A DNA stretch of 64,000 bases from Thermogemmatispora tikiterensis (GTDB lineage: Bacteria > Chloroflexota > Ktedonobacteria > Ktedonobacterales > Ktedonobacteraceae): positions 73,607 through 137,606 of the forward strand of contig NZ_MCIF01000002.1 in NCBI RefSeq assembly GCF_003268475.1, read 5' to 3'. Below the pieces are notes generated by a model that was not told the DNA's origin, searched no databases, and saw nothing but the letters and a program-made list of their open reading frames with translations. Below are positions 41,999 to 51,285 of the stretch, one piece after another. The position numbers and the translations under genes are program-made. Positions within the stretch are counted from its first letter, which is position 1; each line of letters begins with the position of its first letter.

Positions 41999-43149
41999 TC
42001 AACTATGCTCTCGTCCAGGAGAGAGCGCACCGGCTCTACCGAGATTTTCTCAGCGCTTGGGTGGAGGACAAGCCCTTCTTCCCACAGAGCTTTTCTGCAG
42101 GGCTGCCTTCCCAGGATTACCATGAGCTATTGCATGCTACTCAAGAGCTTATCACTCATTCGCGTGAGGTCCAGGGACAGGGCTATCGTCTTGAGATGCG
42201 CACTGTACGGCTGCGGCATCTAGGCACGCAGACTATCCCAACCAGGATCATCATTGAGCGTGCCGATGATTTGCTCTGGCTTACAGGCAAACGCGAGGAA
42301 TTCGAGCAGTTTTGTGCGGATGTGGCGCTCATTCGGGCCGAAGTGCCTGCACTGGAGGCCTGGCTGCGCGCTCAGCCGCAGCAGGTGATCCGCTATCATG
42401 GTCTCTGGCCTCAGCTATTGCTGGTGTGTCGCTGCTTTCTGGAGCATCCCCGGCCTCAACTCTATGCGCGTGCTCTCAGTGTGCCAGTCGACACCAAATT
42501 TATTGAGCGGCATACCGGTATTCTTACCCGGCTGTTGCGCCAGATCCTCCCTCCGCTAGCCATTCGTGAGGACGGTCGGACCTTTGCTCAGCGCTTTGGC
42601 CTGCGCGAGAGCGAAACGCTGATCAGAATCCGTCTGCTGGATGACCAGTTTTTCAAGCGCTATGGGTTGCCCCTGACTGATCTCAGTCTCCCTCTCTCCG
42701 AACTGGCTCGCCTGGAGGTGCTGCGGGGCCAGCGTTGTCTGATTGTCGAAAACCTGCTCACCTTCCAGGCGCTGCCTTCTTCGTTCCCCGAGACGATTGT
42801 CATCTTCGGTGGTGGCTTTCAGGTCACGCTGTTAGAGGCAGTGACGTGGCTGAAGGAGAGCCCACTTTTCTACTGGGGCGATCTTGATGCGCAGGGCTTT
42901 CAGATTCTCTCTGCTCTGCGCTCCAGTTTCCCCAAGGTGACCGCGGTTATGATGGATGAGGAAACGCTGGCCAGATTCGCTGCATTTCAGGTGCAGGGTA
43001 CTCCGTGTTCAGTACGCCAGCTGCCCGCGCTGAGCGCTGCAGAGCAGGCCCTCTTGACAAAGCTTGCCGAGGAGAATATCCGCTTAGAGCAAGAGCGTAT
43101 CGATTGGACATATGCCTGTCAGCGGTTGCAGGAGCAGTTGCGGCCCTAG
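41995..43149 (+). CDS. jetD: JetD, TOPRIM nuclease of Wadjet (DUF3322-DUF2220)
   Basis: A 384-residue nuclease whose ATG overlaps the jetC stop. The N-terminal arm (DUF3322-like, to ~170) includes KFIERHTGILTRLLRQIL. The TOPRIM domain (DUF2220) has Glu252 in CLIVENLLTF, FGGGFQ, and the metal-binding pair Asp296/Asp298 in FYWGDLDAQGF. JetD is related to the topoisomerase VI/Spo11 nuclease core and cuts the plasmid once JetABC has trapped it. All catalytic residues seem present. It is the last gene of the operon: after its stop, 190 bases separate it from a convergent reductase gene. A clear terminator was not found. Confidence 0.93.
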   Translation: MINYALVQERAHRLYRDFLSAWVEDKPFFPQSFSAGLPSQDYHELLHATQELITHSREVQGQGYRLEMRTVRLRHLGTQTIPTRIIIERADDLLWLTGKREEFEQFCADVALIRAEVPALEAWLRAQPQQVIRYHGLWPQLLLVCRCFLEHPRPQLYARALSVPVDTKFIERHTGILTRLLRQILPPLAIREDGRTFAQRFGLRESETLIRIRLLDDQFFKRYGLPLTDLSLPLSELARLEVLRGQRCLIVENLLTFQALPSSFPETIVIFGGGFQVTLLEAVTWLKESPLFYWGDLDAQGFQILSALRSSFPKVTAVMMDEETLARFAAFQVQGTPCSVRQLPALSAAEQALLTKLAEENIRLEQERIDWTYACQRLQEQLRP

Positions 43150-43343
43150 TGCTGTGCTGTTCGAGTGGCGAATCGAGGTCCCAGCATTGCCAGGCCACAG
43201 GCAGGAGTGCCGTAGAGGCCAGAGAAGAGGAGGGTTGGTGCAGCTCCTCATCGTTCTCTGAAGGATCCCGCTGGCGATCGCTCGGGACCCATGACTGCAG
43301 AGATGGCAGAGGGTCAAGTGGACGGCCTCTAGCTTCGTTCCGG

Positions 43344-43886
43344 TTAGGACCGGTCTGGTCGGTAGGTGAGGACAACAACCCCGGAACTGAAGGCCCGGTT
43401 CTCGATCAGCTTCAGCGTCTTCATCTCGCTTTCCTCTGGAAAGAGGCGCTTACCCCTGCCCACCACAATAGGGAAGACCATCAGCCGATATTCATCGATC
43501 AGATCCAGAGACATCAGACTATGGACCAGTTCTCCGCTTCCGAAAATCAACACATCCTGCTCTGCTTGCTGCTTAATTTGGGAGACCGCTTCGGTGAGAT
43601 CACCTGTGAGCAAGCTGGCATTCCACTCCATTTTCGAGAGCGTGGTAGAGACCACAAACTTAGGCAGACTATTCATGCGCTCCCCATACGCCCCGGTTCC
43701 CTGCATGCTTGGCCAGCTGGCTGCAAATCCCTGGTAGGTCTTGCGTCCCAGCAGGAGGGCAGAGCACCGAAAAAGTTCATCAAATTTATATTTTTGTGAT
43801 TCTTCACATGTAAATCGAAAAGTCCAGCCAGGATTTTCAATAACGCCATCCAGAGATACGAACATCGAAACAACAATTTTTGACAT
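43344..43886 (-). CDS. Dihydrofolate reductase-fold protein (RibD C-terminal type)
   Basis: A 180-residue NADPH-binding reductase-like protein. The second of two close ATGs (43886) is chosen because GAGAGG is then 7 bases away; the first ATG would have no spacing. Motifs: KIVVSMFVSLDGVIE at the start, LLLGRKTYQGFA, a dinucleotide loop LIFGSGELVHSLM, and DEYRLMVFPIVVGRGKRLF. These are typical of the YyaP/YwjB-like stand-alone RibD-C family, whose physiological substrates are usually unknown. It converges on jetD and has no partner in its own direction. A true folate enzyme is not implied. Confidence 0.9.
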   Translation of the reverse strand: MSKIVVSMFVSLDGVIENPGWTFRFTCEESQKYKFDELFRCSALLLGRKTYQGFAASWPSMQGTGAYGERMNSLPKFVVSTTLSKMEWNASLLTGDLTEAVSQIKQQAEQDVLIFGSGELVHSLMSLDLIDEYRLMVFPIVVGRGKRLFPEESEMKTLKLIENRAFSSGVVVLTYRPDRS

Positions 43887-44641
43887 GTTCATCCTCTCTT
43901 GATTACTAGGTCAGCAAGCCCCATGTGTTCGTAACCTCTACTTTTGCCCTATCAACCCTAAAGCAACACCTGCGCTCTCTACCACTACGAGTAGGAGGGC
44001 CGGAGCTGTCTTTTATCGCACTGCCACAGCTGCGCTCGGGGACTCCCTCAGGTTACCACATGTGCCTGTGAGCATCAAGGCTCAAGCATACCCGGCGGGG
44101 ATACGAAACTGCTCACTCAGCCGGGCCCCGATCAGTGGAGAGAAAGGAGAGGCATCGCTGCCGTTGGAAGATAAGCGGGGTGATCACCGTGGCCAAAGTG
44201 GCAGACGCCAAGGCCAGGGCGGGGCCTTCTGGAGAACCGGCTCTTCATCTCCGACTCAGGCCCACAGGGGGGGGACAGGCAGGTCAGGTCATCCGCAACA
44301 GCTAGTATTGCTCGAGCCTGCCCATAGGATAACACGCTAATCAGCCTGGCGAAGCGGTGGGATGCTGATCTGGACCGGCATGGGCGCATGTAGTGAGACC
44401 AGCGCTGGCAGGTCTTTCCAATCCAGCACCAGCAATCTGAACAAGGCCAGCTTCGTTTCCCCGTGGTCACGGCCTCGACAGTGGACGCAGTCAGTCGAAC
44501 ACCCCCAGACCTACACGCAATGCCGGGCGGCGCCAGAAAAGATGGCCCCCGATTTCCTGCTTCCTCCTGGCCTGGAGACCAATCGCGGCTGATGAAGCTG
44601 GAGAAGCTTTTATCCGATCAGTGCATCCCCCCGCTGCAGCA
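43887..44641. other. No recognisable gene
   Basis: Frames are short and interrupted. A minus-strand piece near 44350-44470 (VLDWKDLPALVSLHAPMPV) reads like conserved coding sequence but has stops on both sides and no known family. Probably decayed DNA. Confidence 0.45.
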
Positions 44642-45130
44642 TTACTCTGGCCCTACAGGAGGGCCGACGATCTCAAAGTGATATTTGGCGGCAAGGGCCT
44701 GCATCTTCGCAAGATCAGGCGGGGTGGGTGCAGGAAGCGTCAACGATTGGGCCGGCTCGCCCATTTCGGCGTGAAACTGTTCGAAGCCGGCTGGAACGGT
44801 GAACTGTAAGAGCCTGGCTGGCTGACTCCCCTCGACCAGGAAGCCATGAGCGATATCTCTGGGCAGGAAAATGAAAGCTCCAGCCTCAGCATGCCAGCGC
44901 TGTTCTCCACAGACAAATGTGAGTTCCCCTTCGAGGATATAGAAAGCCTCATCTTCGGCATGATGCACATGCAGAGGTGGAGCAAAGCCCGGCGGCAAGG
45001 TCTGTTCGATCAGGCTGAAGGTCTGAGTGGTCTCCTGCCCGGTCGCTTTGAACAGCATGAGCGTGCCGAGAAACCAGACAGCCTGGCCTTCCTCACGAGT
45101 GAGGATGTAGGGTGCATTGCTTGAGGTCAT
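44642..45130 (-). CDS. Cupin-domain protein (quercetin 2,3-dioxygenase-like)
   Basis: A 162-residue single cupin. The start at 45130 follows GGAGAA; similarity does not extend into the longer upstream frame. The metal motif is PPLHVHHAEDEAFYILEG (two His, Glu and Gly of cupin motif 1), and motif 2 is FLPRDIAHGF with the third His. Proteins of this type resemble the YxaG-like quercetinase group but are often annotated by fold only. The gene is divergent from a broken MarR gene and shares a palindrome-bearing control region with it, which suggests it was the regulated target. With that regulator dead it may now be constitutive. Confidence 0.87.
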   Translation of the reverse strand: MTSSNAPYILTREEGQAVWFLGTLMLFKATGQETTQTFSLIEQTLPPGFAPPLHVHHAEDEAFYILEGELTFVCGEQRWHAEAGAFIFLPRDIAHGFLVEGSQPARLLQFTVPAGFEQFHAEMGEPAQSLTLPAPTPPDLAKMQALAAKYHFEIVGPPVGPE

Positions 45131-45240
45131 AGGATGGTTCTCCTTCCGGAAGCGAGCGGGTGATCTGGCTGCGCCCTCTCGCCTCCACGGATCAGCCAGC
45201 AGGCCAAAGTCTGAATGTGAGAGGGCCATCCGGCAAACTA

Positions 45241-45255
45241 GTAAGCTAAACTTAC
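45241..45255 (+). promoter_or_regulatory. Palindrome between cupin and MarR genes, likely MarR operator
   Basis: GTAAG-CTAAA-CTTAC is a perfect 5-bp inverted repeat with a 5-base spacer, 23 bases before the MarR start and 110 bases before the cupin start. Size and divergent position fit a MarR-family operator. Confidence 0.55.
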
Positions 45256-45277
45256 CAGAAATGCAAGAGGGAAGACA

Positions 45278-45741
45278 ATGGAGAGCGTTCAGCCCTTACC
45301 TCGGATGATTGGCGCTTTGCTACGCATCCCATTTCAGCAGACAGTGGCGCGAGTCTATCAGCGCCTCATGGAAGCAGGATATACCGACCTCCGTCCCACT
45401 CACTTTGTCTTGTTACAGCAGCTGCGCCGGAGGGCATGCGAGTGACCGAATTGGCGAGCCTGGCCCAGATGACCAAGCAATCGATGGGAGCAATTGTAGA
45501 CTACGTTGAGGAACGAGGGTATATTGAGCGGATTCCTGATCCAAGAGACGGACGAGCACGGCTCGTTCGCTTGACGCCGCGTGGTCGTGAAGTGGAGCGA
45601 GTCGCCTGTGCTGCCATCGCGGAACTGGAAAGCGAGTGGGCCCAGTACCTGGGCCACGAGCGGTTTGCAGCGTTACGCAGCGCCTTGCGAGACCTCGTCA
45701 CGTTCATCGAGTCCCAGGGTGAGGACGCCAGACTCCCCTGA
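45278..45741 (+). pseudogene. MarR-family transcriptional regulator, frameshifted
   Basis: The ATG at 45278 follows GAGGGAAG. The first frame gives the N-terminal dimer helices (ALLRIPFQQTVARVYQRLME, TDLRPTHFVLLQQL) and then runs to a stop. From about 45432 the family sequence continues in another phase: the winged helix RVTELASLAQMTKQSMGAIV, the wing DPRDGRARLVRLTPRGREV, and the C-terminal helix. Adding one base near 45432 restores a ~154-residue MarR protein. The regulator would control the divergent cupin gene. Only a single lesion is seen, so decay is recent or an assembly error is possible. Confidence 0.8.
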
Positions 45742-45933
45742 CTGACATTACGCACACCTTGGCCGTGGCCAGAGCAGAGCTGGTTCGGGAAGTTGGAGGT
45801 CACTATCCAGGCCCGGCGCCAGCTCTTACCGCCGAGCGAGTTGATGACCCTTCTCCCTTGGCAATTACTATCTATGTTTCATATACCCTATTTCGGATAG
45901 TTGATAGCGAATATTTGGAAGAGAAAGGGAGCA

Positions 45934-46573
45934 ATGGCAAAGCGGAAAATCTCAAATCTGTTGGCTCTGGCCGTTCTCTCCCTTTTGAACGAGCGGCTTA
46001 TGCACCCATACGAGATATCATCGGTGATGCGCCAACGCGAACTGGCTACCGTGATCACGTTGAATTACTGTGCTCGGTGATTAAGGCGCTGCAGCGCGAG
46101 GGGCTGATTAAGTCGGTGGGCACACAGCGTGAAGGGCGCTACCCTGAACGTACCGTGTATGCGACGACCGCTGCGGGGCGAAGCGCGCTCTCCCTCAGAC
46201 TGGCTTGGTGTGCTGCTTAGTACGCCGGCCACAGAATACAGCCAGTTTGCAGCAGCGCTGGCGTTTCTAGGCCATCTTCCCCCAGCAGAAGTCGCCGCGC
46301 GGCTTGAGAAACAGGTGCAGCATCTCCAGGAGCAGATCAGTAACGCGCGCTCGGCGGATTGAGCGAGGTGAGCAGCCTGGCATGGATCGTCTCTTTCTCA
46401 CTGAGGACCTGTATACCCTGGCCTTGCTCGAAACGAAGCTCACCTTTGTACGCCAGCTCATTCAGGAGATCAACGATGGAACGTTAACGGAAGGTGAGCG
46501 AGGGGAGACGGATCTGGAAAATGACTCGCCCCGAACTTGCTTTGCCAGGAAGCGAAACAGGGCAAGAGCCTGA
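45934..46573 (+). pseudogene. PadR-family transcriptional regulator, multiply frameshifted
   Basis: Four consecutive frames together read as a PadR regulator. MAKRKISNLLALAVLSLLNE and HPYEISSVMRQRE form the winged-helix start. After a small deletion near 46070 the sequence continues SVIKALQREGLIKSVGTQRE and PERTVYATTAAGR (the wing). A shift near 46195 leads to DWLGVLLSTPATEYSQFAAA and LGHLPPAEVAARLEKQVQHL. A shift near 46360 leads to LFLTEDLYTLALLETKLTFV, the C-terminal coiled helix. PadR factors usually repress a nearby transporter or oxidoreductase; the broken FAD monooxygenase follows directly. With at least three lesions this gene is clearly dead. Confidence 0.75.
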
Positions 46574-46658
46574 GCATACCAGCGATCGCTCGAACCGTCA
46601 AGGCTCAATTGATTAATCACTCAAGAAATGAATAGAAATCGTTTGAAAGGAGACAGTG

Positions 46659-47864
46659 ATGCATAAGCAGCTCGACAAAGCTCTCATTATCGGAGCCGGG
46701 ATTGGAAGAGCTGCTCTAGTCCTGTTTCTCAATAGTGCAGGTATTGAGTCAGAGGTCTATGAGGCCAGGGAGCTGCCTGAAGGATTCTCATTGATCCTGG
46801 CGAGCAGCGGTGTGGCTCTGCTCAGAGAGCTCGGACGTGATCACGCGGTCCTGGCGCCAGGGTCTGCGGTGAGCCATGCGATGATCTTGACTGGAAAGAA
46901 CAAGCGACTGGGAGAGGCTACTAGAGCAGACGGAAGGCTTCAAGAGTGTTTTCCTGAAGGTGTTCCCCTGGTCAGGGTCCTCTGGGAGGGAGCCGAGCGC
47001 TAGGGGGTAAAAATCACACGTGGCAAGCGGCTTCAGCATATTGAAGTGACTGGCCAGGACGTGGTGGCGACCTTCCAGGATAGCACTAGCGCCAGCGGTA
47101 ATCTCCTGATTGGCAGCGATGGGGTCCACTCGTGCGCTCGTCAATTCGTTGATCCAGTCTTCCCTGAAGAGGTCTATACCGGACTGATCAATAGTGGCGG
47201 CTACACCTCTGGCATGAAGCTGCCCTCTGCGCCGGAGACCGTTCAGTTTGTTTTCGGCAGACGAGCCTTTTTCGGCTATCATCTCAATCCAGCCACTGGC
47301 TATGTCTACTGGTTTACCAACTGGCTGCACAAGCAAGAAACTAATAGAGAAGCTTTTGTTGATATGACAGACACTCGACGGCGGCAAGAGATGCTCACCA
47401 AGTATGCGGGTGAACTGCCCATCATCAAGGAAATTATTGAGAAAGCGGATGAGACCTTCCCGTACTTCCTCTCCTACACGCTGCCCAAACAGCCGAGAGT
47501 CTGGCACAGGGGTCCAGTGGTATTGCTGGATGACGCCGCTCATGCCATCTCGCCCAGTTCTGGACAGGGCGCATCGATGGCTTTGGAGGATGCTGCGATC
47601 CTGGCCAAATGCTTGCGCGATGTTCCTGATCTGGAGCAGGCCTTTACCTCTTATGAGCACCTGCGCCGGGAGCGCACCACCAAGATGTATCAAATGGATG
47701 TGAACGGCGATCGGGGCAAACATCAGGTCAAACCCCTAGAGGTGTGGCTCCGGGACCTGACCATGCCCACCTTTCTGAAGCTGTTCGCCAGTCCCAAAGC
47801 GTCCGACTGGATCTATTCCTATCGAGTCGATTGGAGCACGCCAGTCGTCACACAAGACCCGTAG
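46659..47864 (+). pseudogene. FAD-dependent monooxygenase interrupted by an in-frame TAG
   Basis: The ATG at 46659 follows AAAGGAG at 7 bases. The frame encodes a ~401-residue flavoprotein hydroxylase: KALIIGAGIGRAALVLFLNS (FAD-binding fold), LLIGSDGVHSCAR (DG motif), and VVLLDDAAHAISPSSGQGAS (the GD motif, here DD). A TAG at 47001-47003 breaks it in the same phase, between WEGAER and GVKITRGKRL; the family normally has a residue there, often Leu or Gln. No other lesion was seen. The third Gly of GxGxxG and the Gly of the GD motif are also changed, suggesting relaxed selection before or after the stop. Unless TAG is read through, no full enzyme is made. Confidence 0.8.
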
Positions 47865-48637
47865 CTGATAAGCGCCAGAACGTAGCACGCTCCATCTAAG
47901 ATGGCTGCCTGCTTCCGATCCCACTCGCCTGCTCTCGTCTGATTACATGATTCCACTATTTCAATCAAACAAGCAAGCTACGTAAATCGAGGTAGACTCA
48001 GGATTCATAGAGTAATCAATCGATTACTACGAGTAATTTCTCATCTATGCTGATCTTACCTCTCTCCTTTCCATTCGCACGAGCCATAATCGTATCTGAC
48101 CACACTGAGCAAAGAACCAAGGACGGCAGATTATTGAACTGGCTACCCAACCAGGTCACGTGCATCTCAACGCACTATCTCATTCCCGCTGTCCTGCTCG
48201 GTCTCGCCGTCCTTACTATAGCGCTGCTACGACGAGCAGCGCGGCGTCTGTTAGCCTGGCACAGACCCGAGGCAGAGCGGTCAGCTAGGGCCCCCCTCGC
48301 CTTGGGTCGTCCTGCTGAGGGAGAGGGAATCAGCGGCTTTACCTGGCACATCTAGCAGTGGCATATCGCTTTGGTCCCTCTCGTGCGAAAAGTTCATCCG
48401 GCTGGCTGCTGTCTATCGTAGCACCCCTTCCTCAAGAAGCACTCAGCAATTCCTCAGTGTATCCTCAACGCCGCCGGGATCTGATCTCCCTGAGGCAATC
48501 CTGATCTCTGGCTCTGGTGTCAGGCATTCCCGGCTACATGATCGCCAGCGATCTAGAACTTACGAAGCAGGAGTACGAGCTCTGACCTCGCTGGAATACT
48601 ATACGACGCTGACGAGCACCCGGCGACGTTGCTATTC
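47865..48637. other. No recognisable gene
   Basis: A plus-strand frame at 48047-48355 has one hydrophobic segment but no ribosome site and no family match. The 47940-48030 part is AT-rich. Nothing else is supported. Confidence 0.5.
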
Positions 48638-48750
48638 CGTGGTCTGCTGGACCTGGTTCAGCGCCAGGTTGATCGTCGGAGCAGTGGGATCGAGGCGCAG
48701 GGCCTCATTGAGGTCGGCGAGGACATGGGAGAGGTCACCTTGCTGCATGC
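48638..48750 (-). pseudogene. C-terminal end of a TPR protein
   Basis: The minus strand reads QQGDLSHVLADLNEALRLDP followed by about 17 residues and a stop. The ADLNEALRLDP core is the second helix of a tetratricopeptide repeat, very like the repeats at the end of the kinase-TPR relic at 51286-52445. The upstream part is missing, so this is a stray tail of a second copy. Confidence 0.6.
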
Positions 48751-48929
48751 AATGGGGAGCATGACATCAGCGCGTCCCCTCTTGCTCGTCTGTCGGAAGC
48801 CTGGCTGACAGTGGAACTATTCCGCCTCCTCATCCTGGCTGGCGAGCTCGTTCCACTCCCTGGCAACCTTCCTTTCCCTAGAGCAAGGGAGCCCGGCGAT
48901 GGCAGCAGGTACAAACGGATTTGTCTCAG

Positions 48930-49113
48930 CAAGGAGAAGTCATGTGCGACCACCTCTTGCGGCGCCGCCCTGCTGGAATATGTGCACGTCCCAGGCCTGG
49001 CGCTGATCGCTGTCACCGATCATGATCGGTCAGACACCATCCCTCTGCTGTAGCGGCAGGCGGCAGCACAGCAGGTGGCCGTGTTGCCTGCCGTAGAGAT
49101 CAGTGCCACGATC
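48930..49113 (+). pseudogene. PHP-domain phosphoesterase fragment
   Basis: The frame reads LLEYVHVPGLALIAVTDHDR, then SDTIPLL, a TAG stop at 49051-49053, and in the same phase RQAAAQQVAVLPAVEISATI. TDHD and LPAVEIS are the central metal-binding segments of PHP-family phosphoesterases. The N-terminal HxHTxxS motif and everything after ISATI are missing. The fragment joins a DHA2 transporter fragment exactly at the shared bases GATCGC around 49110. Confidence 0.65.
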
Positions 49114-49857
49114 GCCTGGGCACCAAACGCTTCTACATGCTGACGCTCGCCATCTTTACCGCCGGCTCGGCTCTCTGCGGCCTGGCCTGGAGCCTGCCCA
49201 TCCTCATCCTTTTTCGCGTTGCGCAGGGGATCGGAGGAGCTGCTCTTTTCCCACTGGCCATGACGCTCCTGTACCGCGAGTTCCCTCCCCACCAGAGAGG
49301 GCTGGCCAGTGGCCTGCTGGGCATTGCCACATTGCTGGCACCCGCCGTCGGCCCGACGCTTGGTGGTTACTTTGTCACCTACGTGGACTGGCGCTTGATC
49401 TTCTTTGTCAACGTTCCCATCGGCATCATTGGGCTTCTGCTGGCCGCTCTGTTCCTGCGCGAAGTGCGGGCAGAGACACGAACACCGTTTGACGTCCCGG
49501 GCTTCGTGCTGGCCTCCACCGGTCTGGCGGCTGTGCTCTACGCCCTCTCGGATGCCAGCATTGACGGCTGGGGATCAGGAAAAGTGCTCGGCTTTCTTCT
49601 CGGTGGGCTTTTTGCTCGGCTGCTTTTTGCTCGTCGAGCTGGACCGTTCAAGGCGCAACAAGCAGTCGTTGCTGGACCTGCATCTCTTCGCCAATGGGCC
49701 ATTCCTGTCAAAGAATATCGTCAATGTCCTGATCACGTTCGCCTTCTTCGGAGGACTCTTCCTCTTTCCGGTCTACCTGCAAAATCTGCGTGGCCTGAAT
49801 GCCTTCAATGCCGGTCTGCTCCTTTGTTTTTGCTGGCCGCCGGTGACAACCCGCTGA
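49110..49857 (+). pseudogene. DHA2-type MFS drug transporter fragment, truncated and frameshifted
   Basis: The frame starts mid-protein with DRLGTKRFYMLTLAIFTAGS, the loop and third helix of a 14-helix DHA2 exporter. It continues through FRVAQGIGGAALFPLAMTLL (motif C-like) and VGPTLGGYFVTYVDWRLIFF to about 49640. There it shifts phase and continues LDLHLFANGPFLSKNIVNVL and FAFFGGLFLFPVYLQNLRG, before losing similarity near 49830. Helices 1-2 and the last ~5 helices are absent. The 5' side is fused to a PHP fragment. It cannot make a working pump. Confidence 0.75.
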
Positions 49858-50086
49858 CGGTGGGTAGCAGTCTGCCGCTCTATACTGCTGGAGGGACGCG
49901 GCCACCCGGATACAGCTTTCAGCTCAGCCATGTGCTGAGCTGACTCAGCCGGCCCCGGGCAGGTGTGGCGAGAGGTTGCAGGAGGCGCGACCTTTGAGCC
50001 GCGAGGCCGGAGCTCCACGCTGCTAAAGATGGTATAATGCCTGACAGCAAGTCAACAATAGGCAGGAACGCCTGCGGAGAGGTGTC

Positions 50087-51010
50087 GTGACTCGCTCACC
50101 AGTTCAGATCGATTGGACTTTCGACGGACTCTGGCCGTATCAACCGCGCTACTTTACCACGCCAGAGGGACGCTGTGCCTACATCGACGAGGGACCCAGG
50201 TCGACTCACGCGGTATTGCTGCTCCACGGTAACCCGACCTGGTCGTTTCTCTGGCGGCATGCCATTGCCGCCCTGATCAGCGCAGGGCAGCGGGTGATCG
50301 CCCCCGATCTGCTGGGATTCGGGCGCTCTGACAAGCCGAACAGGCTGGACGCCTATACGCTTGAGCGCCATGTCGCTCGTCTGCTGGCGCTCTGGCAGGC
50401 GCTGGGCGCTCAGCAGGTGTCGCTGGTCGTCCATGACTGGGGAGGGCCGCTTGGTCTGTGGTGGCTCTCAGCTTCGCATGTCTCGCTACGACGACTGGTG
50501 GTCTGCAACACCTTTAGCCCGGTACTCCCAGGCCGGCTGGGTCAGACCCCTGCGCTCAAGCTGGCTCGCTTTGTCAGTCGCTCCCGCTTCGTGGCGGACT
50601 ACCTGTACCGGCGGCGCCATCTAATGCTGCGCGACTTCCTCTTTGGTGGCGGAACGGCCCATCATACGGCCCTGACCGCGCAGGTGCGCACCGCCTACCG
50701 GGCCCCTCATCTGCATGCCGAAGATCGGGCCGGCGTACTCGCCTTCCCGCTGCAAATACCACGCACGACCAGCGAGCCGATCGCTCAGCAGAGTGCAGAC
50801 GTGGCCAGGGAACTGCGCGAGACACTGGATGCCGTCCCGTCCCTGCTGCTCTGGGGGATGAAGGATTACCTGTTTGATGCCACGACCCTGGACTCCTGGA
50901 TCGAGTTCCTGCCGCGAGCCAGCGTGGTGCGGATCGCAAACGCCAGCCACTATGTGCAAGAAGATGCCCCGCAAAAGGTCGCATTCGTCATTGCCGAGGC
51001 GATTCTCTAG
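50087..51010 (+). CDS. Haloalkane dehalogenase-like alpha/beta hydrolase
   Basis: A 307-residue hydrolase with a GTG start after GGAGAGG. Family features: VLLLHGNPTWSFLWR (oxyanion region with the Asn-Pro-Thr-Trp of dehalogenases), nucleophile elbow VVHDWGGPLG with Asp117 and the adjacent Trp that binds halide, an acid in the LLWGMKDYLFD loop (~260), and the base His288 in NASHYVQED. The cap domain lies about 135-225. Haloalkane dehalogenases cleave carbon-halogen bonds, but many genomic members have unknown natural substrates and the LLHGNPTWS/HDWGG pattern also occurs in a few related hydrolases. It is intact amid many broken genes and shows no operon partner. Confidence 0.87.
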   Translation: MTRSPVQIDWTFDGLWPYQPRYFTTPEGRCAYIDEGPRSTHAVLLLHGNPTWSFLWRHAIAALISAGQRVIAPDLLGFGRSDKPNRLDAYTLERHVARLLALWQALGAQQVSLVVHDWGGPLGLWWLSASHVSLRRLVVCNTFSPVLPGRLGQTPALKLARFVSRSRFVADYLYRRRHLMLRDFLFGGGTAHHTALTAQVRTAYRAPHLHAEDRAGVLAFPLQIPRTTSEPIAQQSADVARELRETLDAVPSLLLWGMKDYLFDATTLDSWIEFLPRASVVRIANASHYVQEDAPQKVAFVIAEAIL

Positions 51011-51285
51011 CGCCTCGGCCCAGCCACAGGGAGAACGCGCCGAGATCGCGGCTCCTGCAGATAAAGATCTTGATCAGATGTGCTACAAGCACAGCCGTCC
51101 TGACTGCTCAAGGAGCATGTGCTATGCTCGTATTCCTGACAAATGTCTGACTCTCTTATCCATGTCTTGCAGACTGTTTTAACCGCTCTGCACTATACTG
51201 CTTCCATTATGTCGATACCGCAGTCTGCGACTCGCTTACTCATTCAAACAATACGGCCTCTGTTGCTGGAAAGGAGTGCTGCCTG

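Noticed and set aside
48047-48355. 102-codon frame with one hydrophobic helix
   Set aside because: No ribosome site, no family match, and located in an interrupted intergenic region.
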